Origin: Comamonadaceae bacterium
Lineage (GTDB): Bacteria; Pseudomonadota; Gammaproteobacteria; Burkholderiales; Burkholderiaceae_C
NCBI GenBank assembly: GCA_947476465.1
Contig: CANJQN010000005.1
Coordinates: forward strand, 62,001-126,000
Direction: 5' to 3'
Length of the DNA stretch: 64,000 nucleotides
The notes beneath the pieces were generated by a model that was given only the letters and a program-made list of their open reading frames with translations, did no database searches and was not told the origin of the DNA. This document shows, piece after piece, positions 45,268 to 53,327 of the stretch; position 1 is the stretch's first letter; each line of letters begins with the position of its first letter. The translations under genes and the position numbers were made by a program.

Positions 45268-47298
45268 ATGCATCGCCTTGCAGCCACCTTCCTGATCGCG
45301 CTCGCCCTGGGCGGGCTTGCCCAGGCGCAAACCCAGGACCGGCCGCCGTTGCCGGATCTGCTGCAGCAGGCGGGCGCCGCAACCAGCCGCGGCGCACCCG
45401 ATCTCACGGGGCTCGATGCGTCCCCGACACGCGAGCAGCAGCTGCCCTTGTTCCGGGCGGTGATGGCCGCGCCGCTGGAGGCACCGTACCGCGCCGGCGT
45501 GTTGGGGGATTTTTTGCGGGACGCGGCCGGATCGCCACGCGAGTTGATCAGCCTCGCAGGGGCGGTCTGGGGCGCGCGGCTGCACCGTCCGGTTAATTCC
45601 CTGATGGCCACCACCGAAGCGCGGCTGCGCGCGGCGCCGGATCCGCTCGCGGCCGGCCTGGCCTGGATGGCTTCGACAAAGGCCGGCGCGGGCTGGGAGC
45701 CGGTGCTGCCGGACCACGCGCAACTGCCCAACCCTTTGCGCTACGAGGTCGCGCGCGTGCTGGCCACCATGGCACAGTCGCACCAGTTCCTGCAACGCGC
45801 GTTCGAGCGCTTTCCCCCCGGTGTGACGCCGCAGCTGCTGCGCCGGCAGGCGCTCGACGATCGGCTCACCCAGTTCGAGACACCAGACCTGCGGCAGCTG
45901 CTGCCGCTGGTCGAGCGCGAAGCCGTGCTCGCCGGCATGCTCGACCTGGTGGGCGCCGTCGATCGCCTGCAACGCTTCGTCAAGGGTGAAGCCGCGCTGC
46001 CTTCGGTGGCGTGGTCGCTGCAGACGCCTTTGGGCTGGATCGTCGTTGACACCACCGGCCGCAACAACCGCCACCGGCTGAAGGATCCGCTGCTGGTGCT
46101 GGATGTCGGCGGCGACGACGACTACGAGTTCGAGGCCAAGAGCGACACCCACAAGATCAGCGTCCTGCTGGACCATCTCGGCAACGACAGCTACCGGGCG
46201 GCCGCACCCGGCGCGGACCCCTCGAGCGCCACGCTCGGCTACGGCATCCTCTGGGACACCGAAGGCGATGACCGCTACCAGGGCACGCAACAGGCGCAAG
46301 CGTCCGCGCTGTTCGGCGCGGCCTTGCTCGTCGATGGCGGCGGCAACAACCGCTTCGTGGCGAGCAGCCGATCGCAGGCCCACGCAATAGCGGGGCTCGC
46401 GGTGTTGGTCAGCGGCGGGGGCGACGACGAGTTCACTGCGCAAACTTACTCGCAGGCAACCGGCGGCCCGCTGGGCGTCGCGATGCTGGTCGACACGGGC
46501 GGCAACGATCGCTACACGCTGGCCAAGCTGCCGCTGGTGCGGCCATCACCGCAACTGCCAGACCGCAACACGTCGATGGGGCAGGGGGCGGGCTATGGGT
46601 TGCGCGGCCTCTTCTTCGACGGCCGCTCCACCGCCGGGGGCATGGGCCTGTTGCTGGACATGGCGGGCAACGATCGCTACGAAGCGCAGGTGTTCGCGCA
46701 GGGCGCCGGCTACTACGAAGGCCTGGGCATGCTGCTCGACGACGGCGGCAACGATCACTTCGAAGCAGCCTGGTACGCGATGGGCGCATCGGCCCACTAC
46801 GCCGCGGGAATCTTGCTCAAGCGCGGCATCGGCAACGACGTCTACCGCTCGACCCACGAGATGGTGCTGGGCACCGGCAACGACTTTTCGGTCGGCGTGT
46901 TCGTGGACGAGGGCGGGGACGACGATTACACCGTGGGCCAGCTGAGCCTGGGGGTCGCCTTCGCGAACAGCACCGGCCTCTTTGTCGACGGCGCGGGCAA
47001 CGACCGCTACACCGTCATGTCGCCAACCTGCCGCGCGCTGGGCGCCGCTGACCTGCACGAGTGGGGCACCCCGCGCGAGAGCCTGCCCAACCTCGGGCTC
47101 TTCATGGATCTGGGCGGTGTCGACAGCTACCCGGCGCATTGCGCGCGCGCGGCGAACAACTCACTGTGGGCCGGCCCGCGCACGTGGCCGCGGCTCGACT
47201 TGCGCAGCGAGGCAGCGGCTGGCGTCGATGGACAATGGCCGCTGCCGTTCGCGCTGCGCCTGATGACGCGGCCGGCGGTTCCTGCGGCCCCCCGATGA
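45268..47298 (+). CDS. Large secreted protein with about 12 tandem 'D-x-G-G-N-D-x-Y' solenoid repeats
   Basis: 676 residues. Signal peptide MHRLAATFLIALALGGLAQA, then a helical N-terminal domain to about residue 270. From about 272 to 635 there are around 12 repeats of 26-27 residues (two longer) of the form hydrophobic-x-hydrophobic-D-x-x-G-N/D-D-x-Y/F followed by a Gly-ending segment. Examples are VLDVGGDDDYEFE, LLVDGGGNNRFVA, LLLDMAGNDRYEA, MLLDDGGNDHFEA and LFVDGAGNDRYTV. The pattern suggests a beta-solenoid with possible Ca-binding turns, exported to the periplasm or surface. I recognise no named family, and no enzyme motif is visible. Confidence 0.75.
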   Translation: MHRLAATFLIALALGGLAQAQTQDRPPLPDLLQQAGAATSRGAPDLTGLDASPTREQQLPLFRAVMAAPLEAPYRAGVLGDFLRDAAGSPRELISLAGAVWGARLHRPVNSLMATTEARLRAAPDPLAAGLAWMASTKAGAGWEPVLPDHAQLPNPLRYEVARVLATMAQSHQFLQRAFERFPPGVTPQLLRRQALDDRLTQFETPDLRQLLPLVEREAVLAGMLDLVGAVDRLQRFVKGEAALPSVAWSLQTPLGWIVVDTTGRNNRHRLKDPLLVLDVGGDDDYEFEAKSDTHKISVLLDHLGNDSYRAAAPGADPSSATLGYGILWDTEGDDRYQGTQQAQASALFGAALLVDGGGNNRFVASSRSQAHAIAGLAVLVSGGGDDEFTAQTYSQATGGPLGVAMLVDTGGNDRYTLAKLPLVRPSPQLPDRNTSMGQGAGYGLRGLFFDGRSTAGGMGLLLDMAGNDRYEAQVFAQGAGYYEGLGMLLDDGGNDHFEAAWYAMGASAHYAAGILLKRGIGNDVYRSTHEMVLGTGNDFSVGVFVDEGGDDDYTVGQLSLGVAFANSTGLFVDGAGNDRYTVMSPTCRALGAADLHEWGTPRESLPNLGLFMDLGGVDSYPAHCARAANNSLWAGPRTWPRLDLRSEAAAGVDGQWPLPFALRLMTRPAVPAAPR

Positions 47299-47789
47299 GG
47301 ACGGTGGCCGTGGCCATCTGGATCGCGCCACGGCAGCTTCTGGTCAAAAAGCAGACGGGCCGCTGCGTCAGCCCATTGCCCGACCATCTGTTCATTGCTT
47401 GTGGCCAGTTCGCCTGGCCGGGCGTAGGGGTGGTCTTCGATACCCGTGCGGGTATGGCCCCCTTCCAGCAGCGTCGCCATCTGAACGCGCCGAACCGTTT
47501 CGTTGTCGGCGCCAGCGCAGTCCATTGATGATCTTGCTTCAGAGGGCAGCCGCGAGCACAGGACAGGAAGCAGTCGCAGATCGCGGGGCGATGCCACCGC
47601 TAAGTGCCAGCATCATGCCCAGAGTTTCCACTTATCGCGCTGTTCAGATTTACGGCGCCACTTCACTTCGTCTTCGTTCTGCTTGGCATAAATGATCCAT
47701 GTCGGTCATGGTGATGCCTCAAACACAAAATTCAGGACAGGCTACTCTTTTTCCAAAAAATGACTGCCCTATTCGACGGGCGCTCACCA
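47299..47789. other. 491-base stretch without an intact gene
   Basis: Apart from the beta-keto acid cleavage enzyme remnant (47334-47519) I see no gene. 47560-47790 has lower GC than its surroundings and only short degenerate frames. It marks the left edge of a segment that looks inserted. Confidence 0.5.
47334..47519 (-). pseudogene. C-terminal fragment of a beta-keto acid cleavage enzyme (BKACE)
   Basis: The minus-strand translation contains EGGHTRTGIEDHPYARPGEL and ATSNEQMVGQWADAAARLL. It resembles the conserved GGHxRxGxEDN...LasSNaelV block near the C-terminus of 3-keto-5-aminohexanoate cleavage enzymes, where the Glu is a zinc ligand. Upstream sequence is no longer recognisable. The identification rests on motif memory. 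Confidence 0.45.
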
Positions 47790-49040
47790 TTAATCGATAT
47801 TCGAGAACACGCCGACGTGCGCTGCGGCTTCTTCAATGCCCCACAGCCCCCCGCCGTTCTCCTGAACCGCGAATCGCGCGTTCGCCACTTGCCTTTTCCC
47901 AGCTTCTCCACGCAGTTGCGAAACCAGCTCGAATATCTGGCCGAGGCCAGTTGCGCCCACCGGGTGCCCCTTCGAAGCCAAGCCTCCTGAGGGGTTGATT
48001 GGCACACGGCCACCCAGAGTCGTGGCGCCGGACTGCGCCAGCGCGCCTCCTGCGCCGAACTCGCAAAGTCCGAGGTTTTCCGATTGGATTATTTCTCCCA
48101 TGGACGTCGCGTCGTGAACCTCAGCGACGCTCATCGACTCAGGCCCGACGCCAGCTTCTTCGTAGGCTTTCATCGCCGCCAGGTGGCATGCGCTGTTCTT
48201 TGCGTCGTCGCCTGAGCGCCCCGTGGCCGACCGAAAGACGGACGACAGCACGCGAACGCGGCGCTTGGTGTCCAGCGCGCTTTTCGCGAATGCGCCTTGC
48301 GTGCACAGGACGGCCGCCGCCGCGCCATCCGAAATCGGGGCGCACATCGGTAAGGTCAGGGGCCACGTGATCAGCGGAGCGGCCATGACATCTTCGGTCG
48401 TCATGGCCTTGCGGTACTGCGCACGGTCATTGTTGACGGCGTGCGTGTGGTTCTTGGCCGCGACAATGGCCAACTGCCTTTGGGTCAGGCCGAAGCGACG
48501 CACGTGGTTCCTGGAAAAAGCAGCATAGACGTCCATGAAGCGGCTGTGCGCGCGTTCAGGGCCGCAATCGTGCGGCACCTGCACGCCTTCACCGAGCAGC
48601 ATGAGCTTGCGTATGTTCTCCTCCACAGTTTCAACGTCCCAGGCGCCATCGAAGAACGCCATGTTCTTCTCCTTGCTGGCGGAATGGATCTTGTCGACGC
48701 CCACCACCAGAACGATCTGAGCTGAGCCTGCCCGCAGGTTCTGGCAACCAAGGTGAAAGGCGGCGCTCGCGGTGGCGCACGCGTTTTCGACGTTGAAGAT
48801 CGGAATTCCCTGGATGCCAAGCGGCAGAACCGCCATCTGGCCGGGCACCATGAGCTGCGCATCAAAGAACCCCTGGCCGGTGGTGCCAAAGTAGACCGCG
48901 TCGATCGCGCTCACCTCGCACCCAGCATCGGCCAGCGCGTCCCTGATCGCCCATGCCGCCAGCTGTTTCACGCTGAGGTCGGGGTGCCTGCGAAACGGCG
49001 TCATGCCGACTCCGGCCACGTAGATCTTTTCCATGCGCAT
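47790..49040 (-). CDS. SCP2-type thiolase / acetyl-CoA acetyltransferase-like protein
   Basis: Thiolase-fold enzyme of 416 residues. Catalytic Cys in NVENACATASAAFHLG, the SCP2-type HD motif in AEVHDATSMGE, and GGLASKGHPVGATGLGQ with the GHP histidine. The C-terminal motif reads VQENGGGLWG in place of CxG. It is related to lipid-transfer-protein thiolases that work on CoA esters. It is divergent from an SDR gene, with a palindromic operator-like site between. Base composition is less GC-rich than the flanking core genes. Confidence 0.85.
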   Translation of the reverse strand: MRMEKIYVAGVGMTPFRRHPDLSVKQLAAWAIRDALADAGCEVSAIDAVYFGTTGQGFFDAQLMVPGQMAVLPLGIQGIPIFNVENACATASAAFHLGCQNLRAGSAQIVLVVGVDKIHSASKEKNMAFFDGAWDVETVEENIRKLMLLGEGVQVPHDCGPERAHSRFMDVYAAFSRNHVRRFGLTQRQLAIVAAKNHTHAVNNDRAQYRKAMTTEDVMAAPLITWPLTLPMCAPISDGAAAAVLCTQGAFAKSALDTKRRVRVLSSVFRSATGRSGDDAKNSACHLAAMKAYEEAGVGPESMSVAEVHDATSMGEIIQSENLGLCEFGAGGALAQSGATTLGGRVPINPSGGLASKGHPVGATGLGQIFELVSQLRGEAGKRQVANARFAVQENGGGLWGIEEAAAHVGVFSNID

Positions 49041-49073
49041 GCTCCAAGTTCGCCGACGGCAACGTTCATTATA

Positions 49074-49090
49074 TTGACGCTAACGTCAGC
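49074..49090. promoter_or_regulatory. Palindromic operator-like site between thiolase and SDR genes
   Basis: TTGACGCTAACGTCAGC contains the inverted repeat TGACG-CTAA-CGTCA. It lies 33 bases from the thiolase ATG and 36 bases from the SDR ATG. It resembles the ttgacgt-type motif of LiuR-like MerR regulators of acyl-CoA catabolism. No regulator gene is nearby. Confidence 0.5.
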
Positions 49091-49125
49091 CACTGATACC
49101 GTTTGACCATGCGGTACGCCACGAT

Positions 49126-49911
49126 ATGAAGGATTTGCTCAGTCTCAACAATCGCGTGGCGCTCATCACAGGCGCAGGGCAGGGCGTTGGACGCCAGACC
49201 GCGCTCCAGTTCGCGGCGCACGGTTGCGCAGCAGTGATCGTCAACGACTTTCATGCTGAACGGGCGGCAAGCGTTGCCGAGGAAGTCCGCGCTCTGGGTT
49301 GCCAAGCATTCGTGGCCTGTGGCGACATCACCGATTTTGATTTTGTGAACCGCATGGTCGCCGACGCGGTTGAAAAGGCCGGCACCCTCGACGTCCTTGT
49401 TAACAATGCGGGAAACGCCGGTCCCACCGGCACGATGGATTCTTTACCGCCCTTCTGGGAAACAGGCCCAAAGGAGTGGAACATGTGGCTCGGCACGAAT
49501 TTGATGGGCGTGCTCAACGTGTGCCGGGCAGCGGTGCCGTTCATGATCAAAGGCGGTTACGGCAGCATCATCAACGTTATCTCGGACGCCGGCCGCGTCG
49601 GAGAACCTCACCTCGCTGTCTATTCCGCCGCCAAGGCAGGCGCCGCGGGTTTCTCGCGCGCGCTGGCCAAGGCCGTAGGCAAGCACAACATCCGGGTGAA
49701 CTCGGTTTCCCTGGGCAGCATTGACACGCCCGGCATTGCGCCCATGATTGAGGACCAAGCCGTTGTCACGGCTATGCTCAAGAAGTACATCATCCGCCGG
49801 CTTGGGCAGCCGAGCGACGTCGCCAACATGATTCTTTTCCTTGCCTCGGATGCCTCCGCCTGGATCAGCGGCCAGACCTATCCGGTCAACGGTGGCTACT
49901 CGACCTCCTAG
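49126..49911 (+). CDS. Short-chain dehydrogenase/reductase
   Basis: NAD(P)-dependent oxidoreductase, 261 residues. Cofactor loop TGAGQGVGRQTALQF, LDVLVNNAGNAG, catalytic Ser in INVISDAGRVG and Tyr/Lys in AVYSAAKAGAAGFS. C-terminal LASDASAWISGQTYPVNGGY. It is probably a hydroxyacyl-CoA or alcohol dehydrogenase. The divergent arrangement with the thiolase suggests joint function on a CoA-bound intermediate. Confidence 0.87.
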   Translation: MKDLLSLNNRVALITGAGQGVGRQTALQFAAHGCAAVIVNDFHAERAASVAEEVRALGCQAFVACGDITDFDFVNRMVADAVEKAGTLDVLVNNAGNAGPTGTMDSLPPFWETGPKEWNMWLGTNLMGVLNVCRAAVPFMIKGGYGSIINVISDAGRVGEPHLAVYSAAKAGAAGFSRALAKAVGKHNIRVNSVSLGSIDTPGIAPMIEDQAVVTAMLKKYIIRRLGQPSDVANMILFLASDASAWISGQTYPVNGGYSTS

Positions 49912-50083
49912 CACGTCGGTCAGCAGGAACCGCTTGGTCTACAGAGCACCGCCGCAGGCATCGGCGTGTTGCTGGACCTGGCGGGCAACGATCACCATGG
50001 AGCGCAGGTGGTCGCGCAGGGCGCCGGCTTGTGCTGCCCTTTGGCCCCGCGAAGGGGCACGGTAGCAAGTGACCGGATGCGCT
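49912..50083 (+). pseudogene. Orphan fragment of the solenoid-repeat protein
   Basis: In the plus frame containing 49945, the translation STAAGIGVLLDLAGNDHHGA continues as QVVAQGAGLCC. It closely matches STAGGMGLLLDMAGNDRYEA...QVFAQGAG in the large repeat protein at 45.3-47.3 kb, and the DNA is clearly similar over about 90 bases. Similarity stops on both sides, so only one repeat unit survives. Confidence 0.65.
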
Positions 50084-50158
50084 TCAGCGCAGACCGAAGT
50101 AGCCAGCAATGAAGAGCACGATGACGACGAGACCGACCAGCCAAATGATTTGGTTCAT
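50084..50158 (-). CDS. 24-residue single-span membrane protein
   Basis: The ATG at 50158 follows CTCAAGGAGAGAAACA, a strong ribosome site. The product is MNQIIWLVGLVVIVLFIAGY plus FGLR, one hydrophobic helix with a polar N-terminus and an Arg end. Small proteins of just this form (MN.IIWLVG.VVIV...FGLR) are widespread in Comamonadaceae, which argues for a real gene (remembered, not searched). The function is unknown. Confidence 0.65.
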   Translation of the reverse strand: MNQIIWLVGLVVIVLFIAGYFGLR

Positions 50159-50327
50159 TGTTTCTCTCCTTGAGAAAGCCGGTTCTTCTAAGCACACCAC
50201 CAGCCACCGTCCTGGGCATCCTGGAGCGTATTGCCGCTCACTCCACGAACTTGTGGATTAGCGTTGCATCAGTCTGAGTTCGCCGGCAAGCACAGCACGT
50301 AGGACTACGGCTTGCGCACTAGCGAGA
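50159..50327. other. Gap between the 24-residue gene and the pirin gene
   Basis: 169 bases. A plus-strand stretch reading ILERIAAHSTNLWISVASV then stop could be the tail of a lost gene. It is not identified. Confidence 0.3.
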
Positions 50328-51191
50328 CTAGCGATAGACCGGCACTGTTCCTGCACCCGTGCGCCGATCGCCTGCTGCGACAAGCTTCGTGTGCAGTTGG
50401 GCAATCCGGCGTTCGCCCGCCTCCAGCGCCTGCGCCGTCGTGTGCACCGAGTAGCTTCCCAAATGCAACTCGTGGCGATGTGGGACCGCCGAGCCAAGCA
50501 CAAATACCGCGTCGCTTTCACCGCTGTTCTTGAGCGCGATCGGCGTCTCGCTGTCCTCGAACACGGCCATTTCGCCTGCGGACAAGGGCTCGCCCGCGTC
50601 TAGCGCGCCCGAGGCAAGGGCCATCCAGCCCACCGTATGCCCGGCTGGCGGTTGGTATGTCCACGCGTCGCCTGGCGCCAGCGTGACCAGGAGGTAGTTC
50701 ACACCCCCCCATGCCGGGACAGGACTACGCACACCGGCAAACTCGCCGACGATGACGTGGGCCGGGCCTGCGCGCTGCATCGCGGACGCTTCGATATACC
50801 GGCTTTGGGGCTGCGACGCCTCGAGCTCGGGCGGCAGCGCCAACCAGAGCTGGAAGCCCTGAACGCGCGGAACGTCGGCCGGTGACATTTCCTGTCCGTG
50901 CCACACACCGCCGCCCGCGCGCATCCATTCGACGGCGCCATAACCCAAGGTGCCTGAGCCGGCCTGCGGGTCCTCAAAGCGCATTTGCCCTTGCGTCAAC
51001 ACGGTCACGGTGGCGATGCCTGAATGGGGATGAATCGGCATCCTGTGAGCGGGGCCGCCCCGAAAGTCCATGTCGAAGATGTCGAGGAAGACGAAGGGTT
51101 TGAGAAATCGCCCCAGGTCAGATGGACTCATGAGCCGCGTGATCGGACCATGGCCTTGGCCGCGTGTGCGGTGGACAATTTGGCGGTGCAT
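50328..51191 (-). CDS. Pirin family protein
   Basis: Bicupin protein, 287 residues from the ATG at 51191 (MHRQIVHRTRGQGHGP), placed after an AGGAAAA site. Family motifs are FVFLDIFDMDFRGGPAHRM, the metal-ligand pair in IHPHSGIATVTVLTQGQM, and GGGVWHGQEMSP with the later His. Pirins are Fe-binding regulators or quercetinase-like dioxygenases. The actual activity here is unknown. It is a single gene, divergent from an SDR. Confidence 0.88.
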   Translation of the reverse strand: MHRQIVHRTRGQGHGPITRLMSPSDLGRFLKPFVFLDIFDMDFRGGPAHRMPIHPHSGIATVTVLTQGQMRFEDPQAGSGTLGYGAVEWMRAGGGVWHGQEMSPADVPRVQGFQLWLALPPELEASQPQSRYIEASAMQRAGPAHVIVGEFAGVRSPVPAWGGVNYLLVTLAPGDAWTYQPPAGHTVGWMALASGALDAGEPLSAGEMAVFEDSETPIALKNSGESDAVFVLGSAVPHRHELHLGSYSVHTTAQALEAGERRIAQLHTKLVAAGDRRTGAGTVPVYR

Positions 51192-51337
51192 CTGGTTTTC
51201 CTGAAGAAAGGGTGTACCGGTCTCAGACGTGTTCATCAACCGCATATGGGGGCAGTTCGGCAAAACGCACTGGCCTTCGCAATCGAGCCAGGACATTGCG
51301 GTTAATCTCGCCAGAGTTTTACTGAAAGGAACGCCAA

Positions 51338-52132
51338 GTGCTGCGATTAGACGGAAAAGTTGCGCTCGTGACGGGCTGCGGAACCAAGGCAGGGGGCTGG
51401 GGCAATGGCAAGGCGATTGCCGTCCTGCTGGCCCGGCAGGGCGCGAAGGTGTATGGCTGCGATCTGGATCTGGAGGCGGCGCAGGCCACCCGCGCCATCA
51501 TCCAGGAAGAAGGCGGGACGGCCGAAGTCCAGGTGGCCGATGTCACCCGGGCCGCGGACGTGAAGGCGCTGGTGCAGGCCTGCCTCGCGCGCTTCGGCCA
51601 GATCGACATCCTGGTCAACAACGTCGGCCGCTCGGAACCGGGCGACCCGGTGACGATGGATGAAGAGGTCTGGGACGAGCAGATGAACGTCAACCTGAAG
51701 TCGGCCTTTCTGTGCTGCAAGGAAGTCTTGCCGATCATGGAGCGCCAGGGCGGCGGGTCTGTCGTGAACGTCGCTTCGATCGCCGGGCTGCGCTACATCG
51801 GCAAGCCGCAGGTGGCCTACTCGGCCGCCAAGGCCGCCCTCATGCAGCTGACGGCCACCACCGCGGTGGTGTACGCGCAGCGCGGCGTCCGGCTCAATTG
51901 CGTGGTGCCGGGCCTGGTGTTCACCCCGCTGGTCAGGCGCTTGGCCGACAAGTACGCCAAGGGCGACTTTGAGGGCTACGTCGCGCACCGGCACCAGCAG
52001 GTGCCCATGGGCCGCATGGGCGATGCCTGGGACGTCGCCAACGCCGCGCTGTTCCTGGCCAGCGACGAGAGCAAATACATCACCGCGCAACAGCTGGTGG
52101 TAGATGGCGGCATCACCGCCGCCACCCGCTAA
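51338..52132 (+). CDS. Short-chain dehydrogenase/reductase (FabG-like)
   Basis: 264 residues from GTG 51338 preceded by AAAGGAAC. Cofactor loop VTGCGTKAGGWGNGKAIAVL is longer than the usual TGxxxGxG. IDILVNNVGRSEPG, catalytic Ser in NVASIAGLRYIG, and Tyr/Lys in VAYSAAKAALMQL are present. The end is QLVVDGGITAATR. It sits nine bases upstream of a carboxymuconolactone-decarboxylase-like gene. The substrate is unknown. Confidence 0.86.
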   Translation: MLRLDGKVALVTGCGTKAGGWGNGKAIAVLLARQGAKVYGCDLDLEAAQATRAIIQEEGGTAEVQVADVTRAADVKALVQACLARFGQIDILVNNVGRSEPGDPVTMDEEVWDEQMNVNLKSAFLCCKEVLPIMERQGGGSVVNVASIAGLRYIGKPQVAYSAAKAALMQLTATTAVVYAQRGVRLNCVVPGLVFTPLVRRLADKYAKGDFEGYVAHRHQQVPMGRMGDAWDVANAALFLASDESKYITAQQLVVDGGITAATR

Positions 52133-52141
52133 CCTACCCCC

Positions 52142-52654
52142 ATGGCACGCATCCCCTACCCCGACCTGCACAGCCCCACCATCGCGCCCCTGGTCGAGCG
52201 GATCGAGCGCGAACGCGGCAAGGTGCTCAATCTCTACGGCATGCTGCTGCACAGCCCGCCGGTCGCCGAGGGCTGGCTCGCCTTCCTCACGGCGATCCGG
52301 CAACAGTGCCAGCTGTCCGGCCGCGACCGCGAACTGGTGATCCTGCGCATCGCCGTGATCAATGGCGCCGACTACGAGTTTCGCGCCCACGTGCCATTCG
52401 CCTTAAAGGAAGGCATCACGCAGGCGCAGATCGAGGCGCTGCGCGAGGGCCGGGCGGACGCGTTCGACCCGCGTGAGCGCGATGTGCTGGCCTATTGCGA
52501 TTCAATGACGCGCGAGATCCACGTGCCCGATGCGGTGTTCCAGGCCGTGCGCCCGCACTTCAGTGAACGCGAGCTGGTCGAGCTGACCGCGACCATCGCT
52601 GCCTACAACCTGGTTTCGCGCTTCCTGGAGGCGCTGCAGGTCGATCACGAGTGA
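52142..52654 (+). CDS. Carboxymuconolactone decarboxylase-like (AhpD fold) protein
   Basis: 170-residue all-helical protein. The block SGRDRELVILRIAVINGADY followed by EFRAHVPFALKEGITQAQIE is the CMD/AhpD domain core. The usual CxxC of AhpD peroxidase partners is absent (INGADYEFRAH), so peroxidase activity is unlikely. Co-transcribed with the upstream SDR. It may be a decarboxylase or structural homologue. Confidence 0.8.
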   Translation: MARIPYPDLHSPTIAPLVERIERERGKVLNLYGMLLHSPPVAEGWLAFLTAIRQQCQLSGRDRELVILRIAVINGADYEFRAHVPFALKEGITQAQIEALREGRADAFDPRERDVLAYCDSMTREIHVPDAVFQAVRPHFSERELVELTATIAAYNLVSRFLEALQVDHE

Positions 52655-52789
52655 GCGCCGAGTCAAGGCGCAAGCAGGGGCCGGGCTTGCGGCGATAGAA
52701 AGCCTTTGTTGCGCCCGATTCAGCTGGCGCGCTGCGGGGGCGGCCGCGAAGTCCACGTGCGGAGGCGCGTCTCGACGCCGATCGTTTGC

Positions 52790-52816
52790 TTCGAATAATG
52801 CGAATATTTCGAATAA
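52790..52816. promoter_or_regulatory. Three CGAATA direct repeats upstream of the HTH/PIN operon
   Basis: CGAATA at 52792-52797, 52801-52806 and 52810-52815, exactly nine bases apart. The first and third sit in TTCGAA palindromes. The array ends 44 bases before the antitoxin ATG and could be the autoregulatory operator. Confidence 0.5.
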
Positions 52817-52859
52817 GTGCTAAGCTCGGCGCATCCTGAACGGTCACGTGAGAGGACCT

Positions 52860-53327
52860 ATGAAAGCACCAGACCTTCTCGAGCCGGTGGCGAGCGACGA
52901 AGAGGCCGAACTGGCCAAGACGGCCTTGCGTTGTCTTACCGCAGCACTGGACCACTCGAACGCGCCACGCATTGCGCTCCTCGACGAAAACGGCGAAAAG
53001 ACCGATGCCCCAGTGCTGACACTCCCTCCACAGGCTCTGCGCTTCTTCGCGGAGGTATTGAAGCGGATGGCTCAGCAGCAACCGATCATGTTGCTGCCGC
53101 AGAAACATGAGCTGACCACGCAGGAGGCCGCCGCGTTTCTCAACGTCTCCAGGCCCTTTGTCATCAAGGAAATCGAAGCCGGCCGACTGAAGTGCAAGAA
53201 GGTGAACCGGCACCGGCGGATCGAGTTCGACGCGCTGAAACGCTATATGGCAGAACAGCACAAGAGCTCAGAAGACGCCCTCAAAAAGCTGGCGGACCTT
53301 TCTGCGAAGCTTGAAATGGATCTGTAA
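52860..53327 (+). CDS. Excisionase-like HTH antitoxin
   Basis: 155 residues from the ATG at 52860 (ribosome site AGAGG). The C-terminal half has a MerR/excisionase-type helix-turn-helix, LTTQEAAAFLNVSRPFVIKE, followed by RLKCKKVNRHRRIEF. The N-terminal half is acidic and probably wraps the toxin. The stop is immediately followed by the GTG of a PIN-domain gene, the typical order for this toxin-antitoxin class. Confidence 0.82.
   Translation: MKAPDLLEPVASDEEAELAKTALRCLTAALDHSNAPRIALLDENGEKTDAPVLTLPPQALRFFAEVLKRMAQQQPIMLLPQKHELTTQEAAAFLNVSRPFVIKEIEAGRLKCKKVNRHRRIEFDALKRYMAEQHKSSEDALKKLADLSAKLEMDL

Noticed and set aside
45268..47298. RTX toxin or haemolysin-type repeats
   Set aside because: The repeat is 26-27 residues with xDxGGNDxY, not the GGxGxDxUx nonapeptide, and there is an ordinary signal peptide instead of a C-terminal type I signal.
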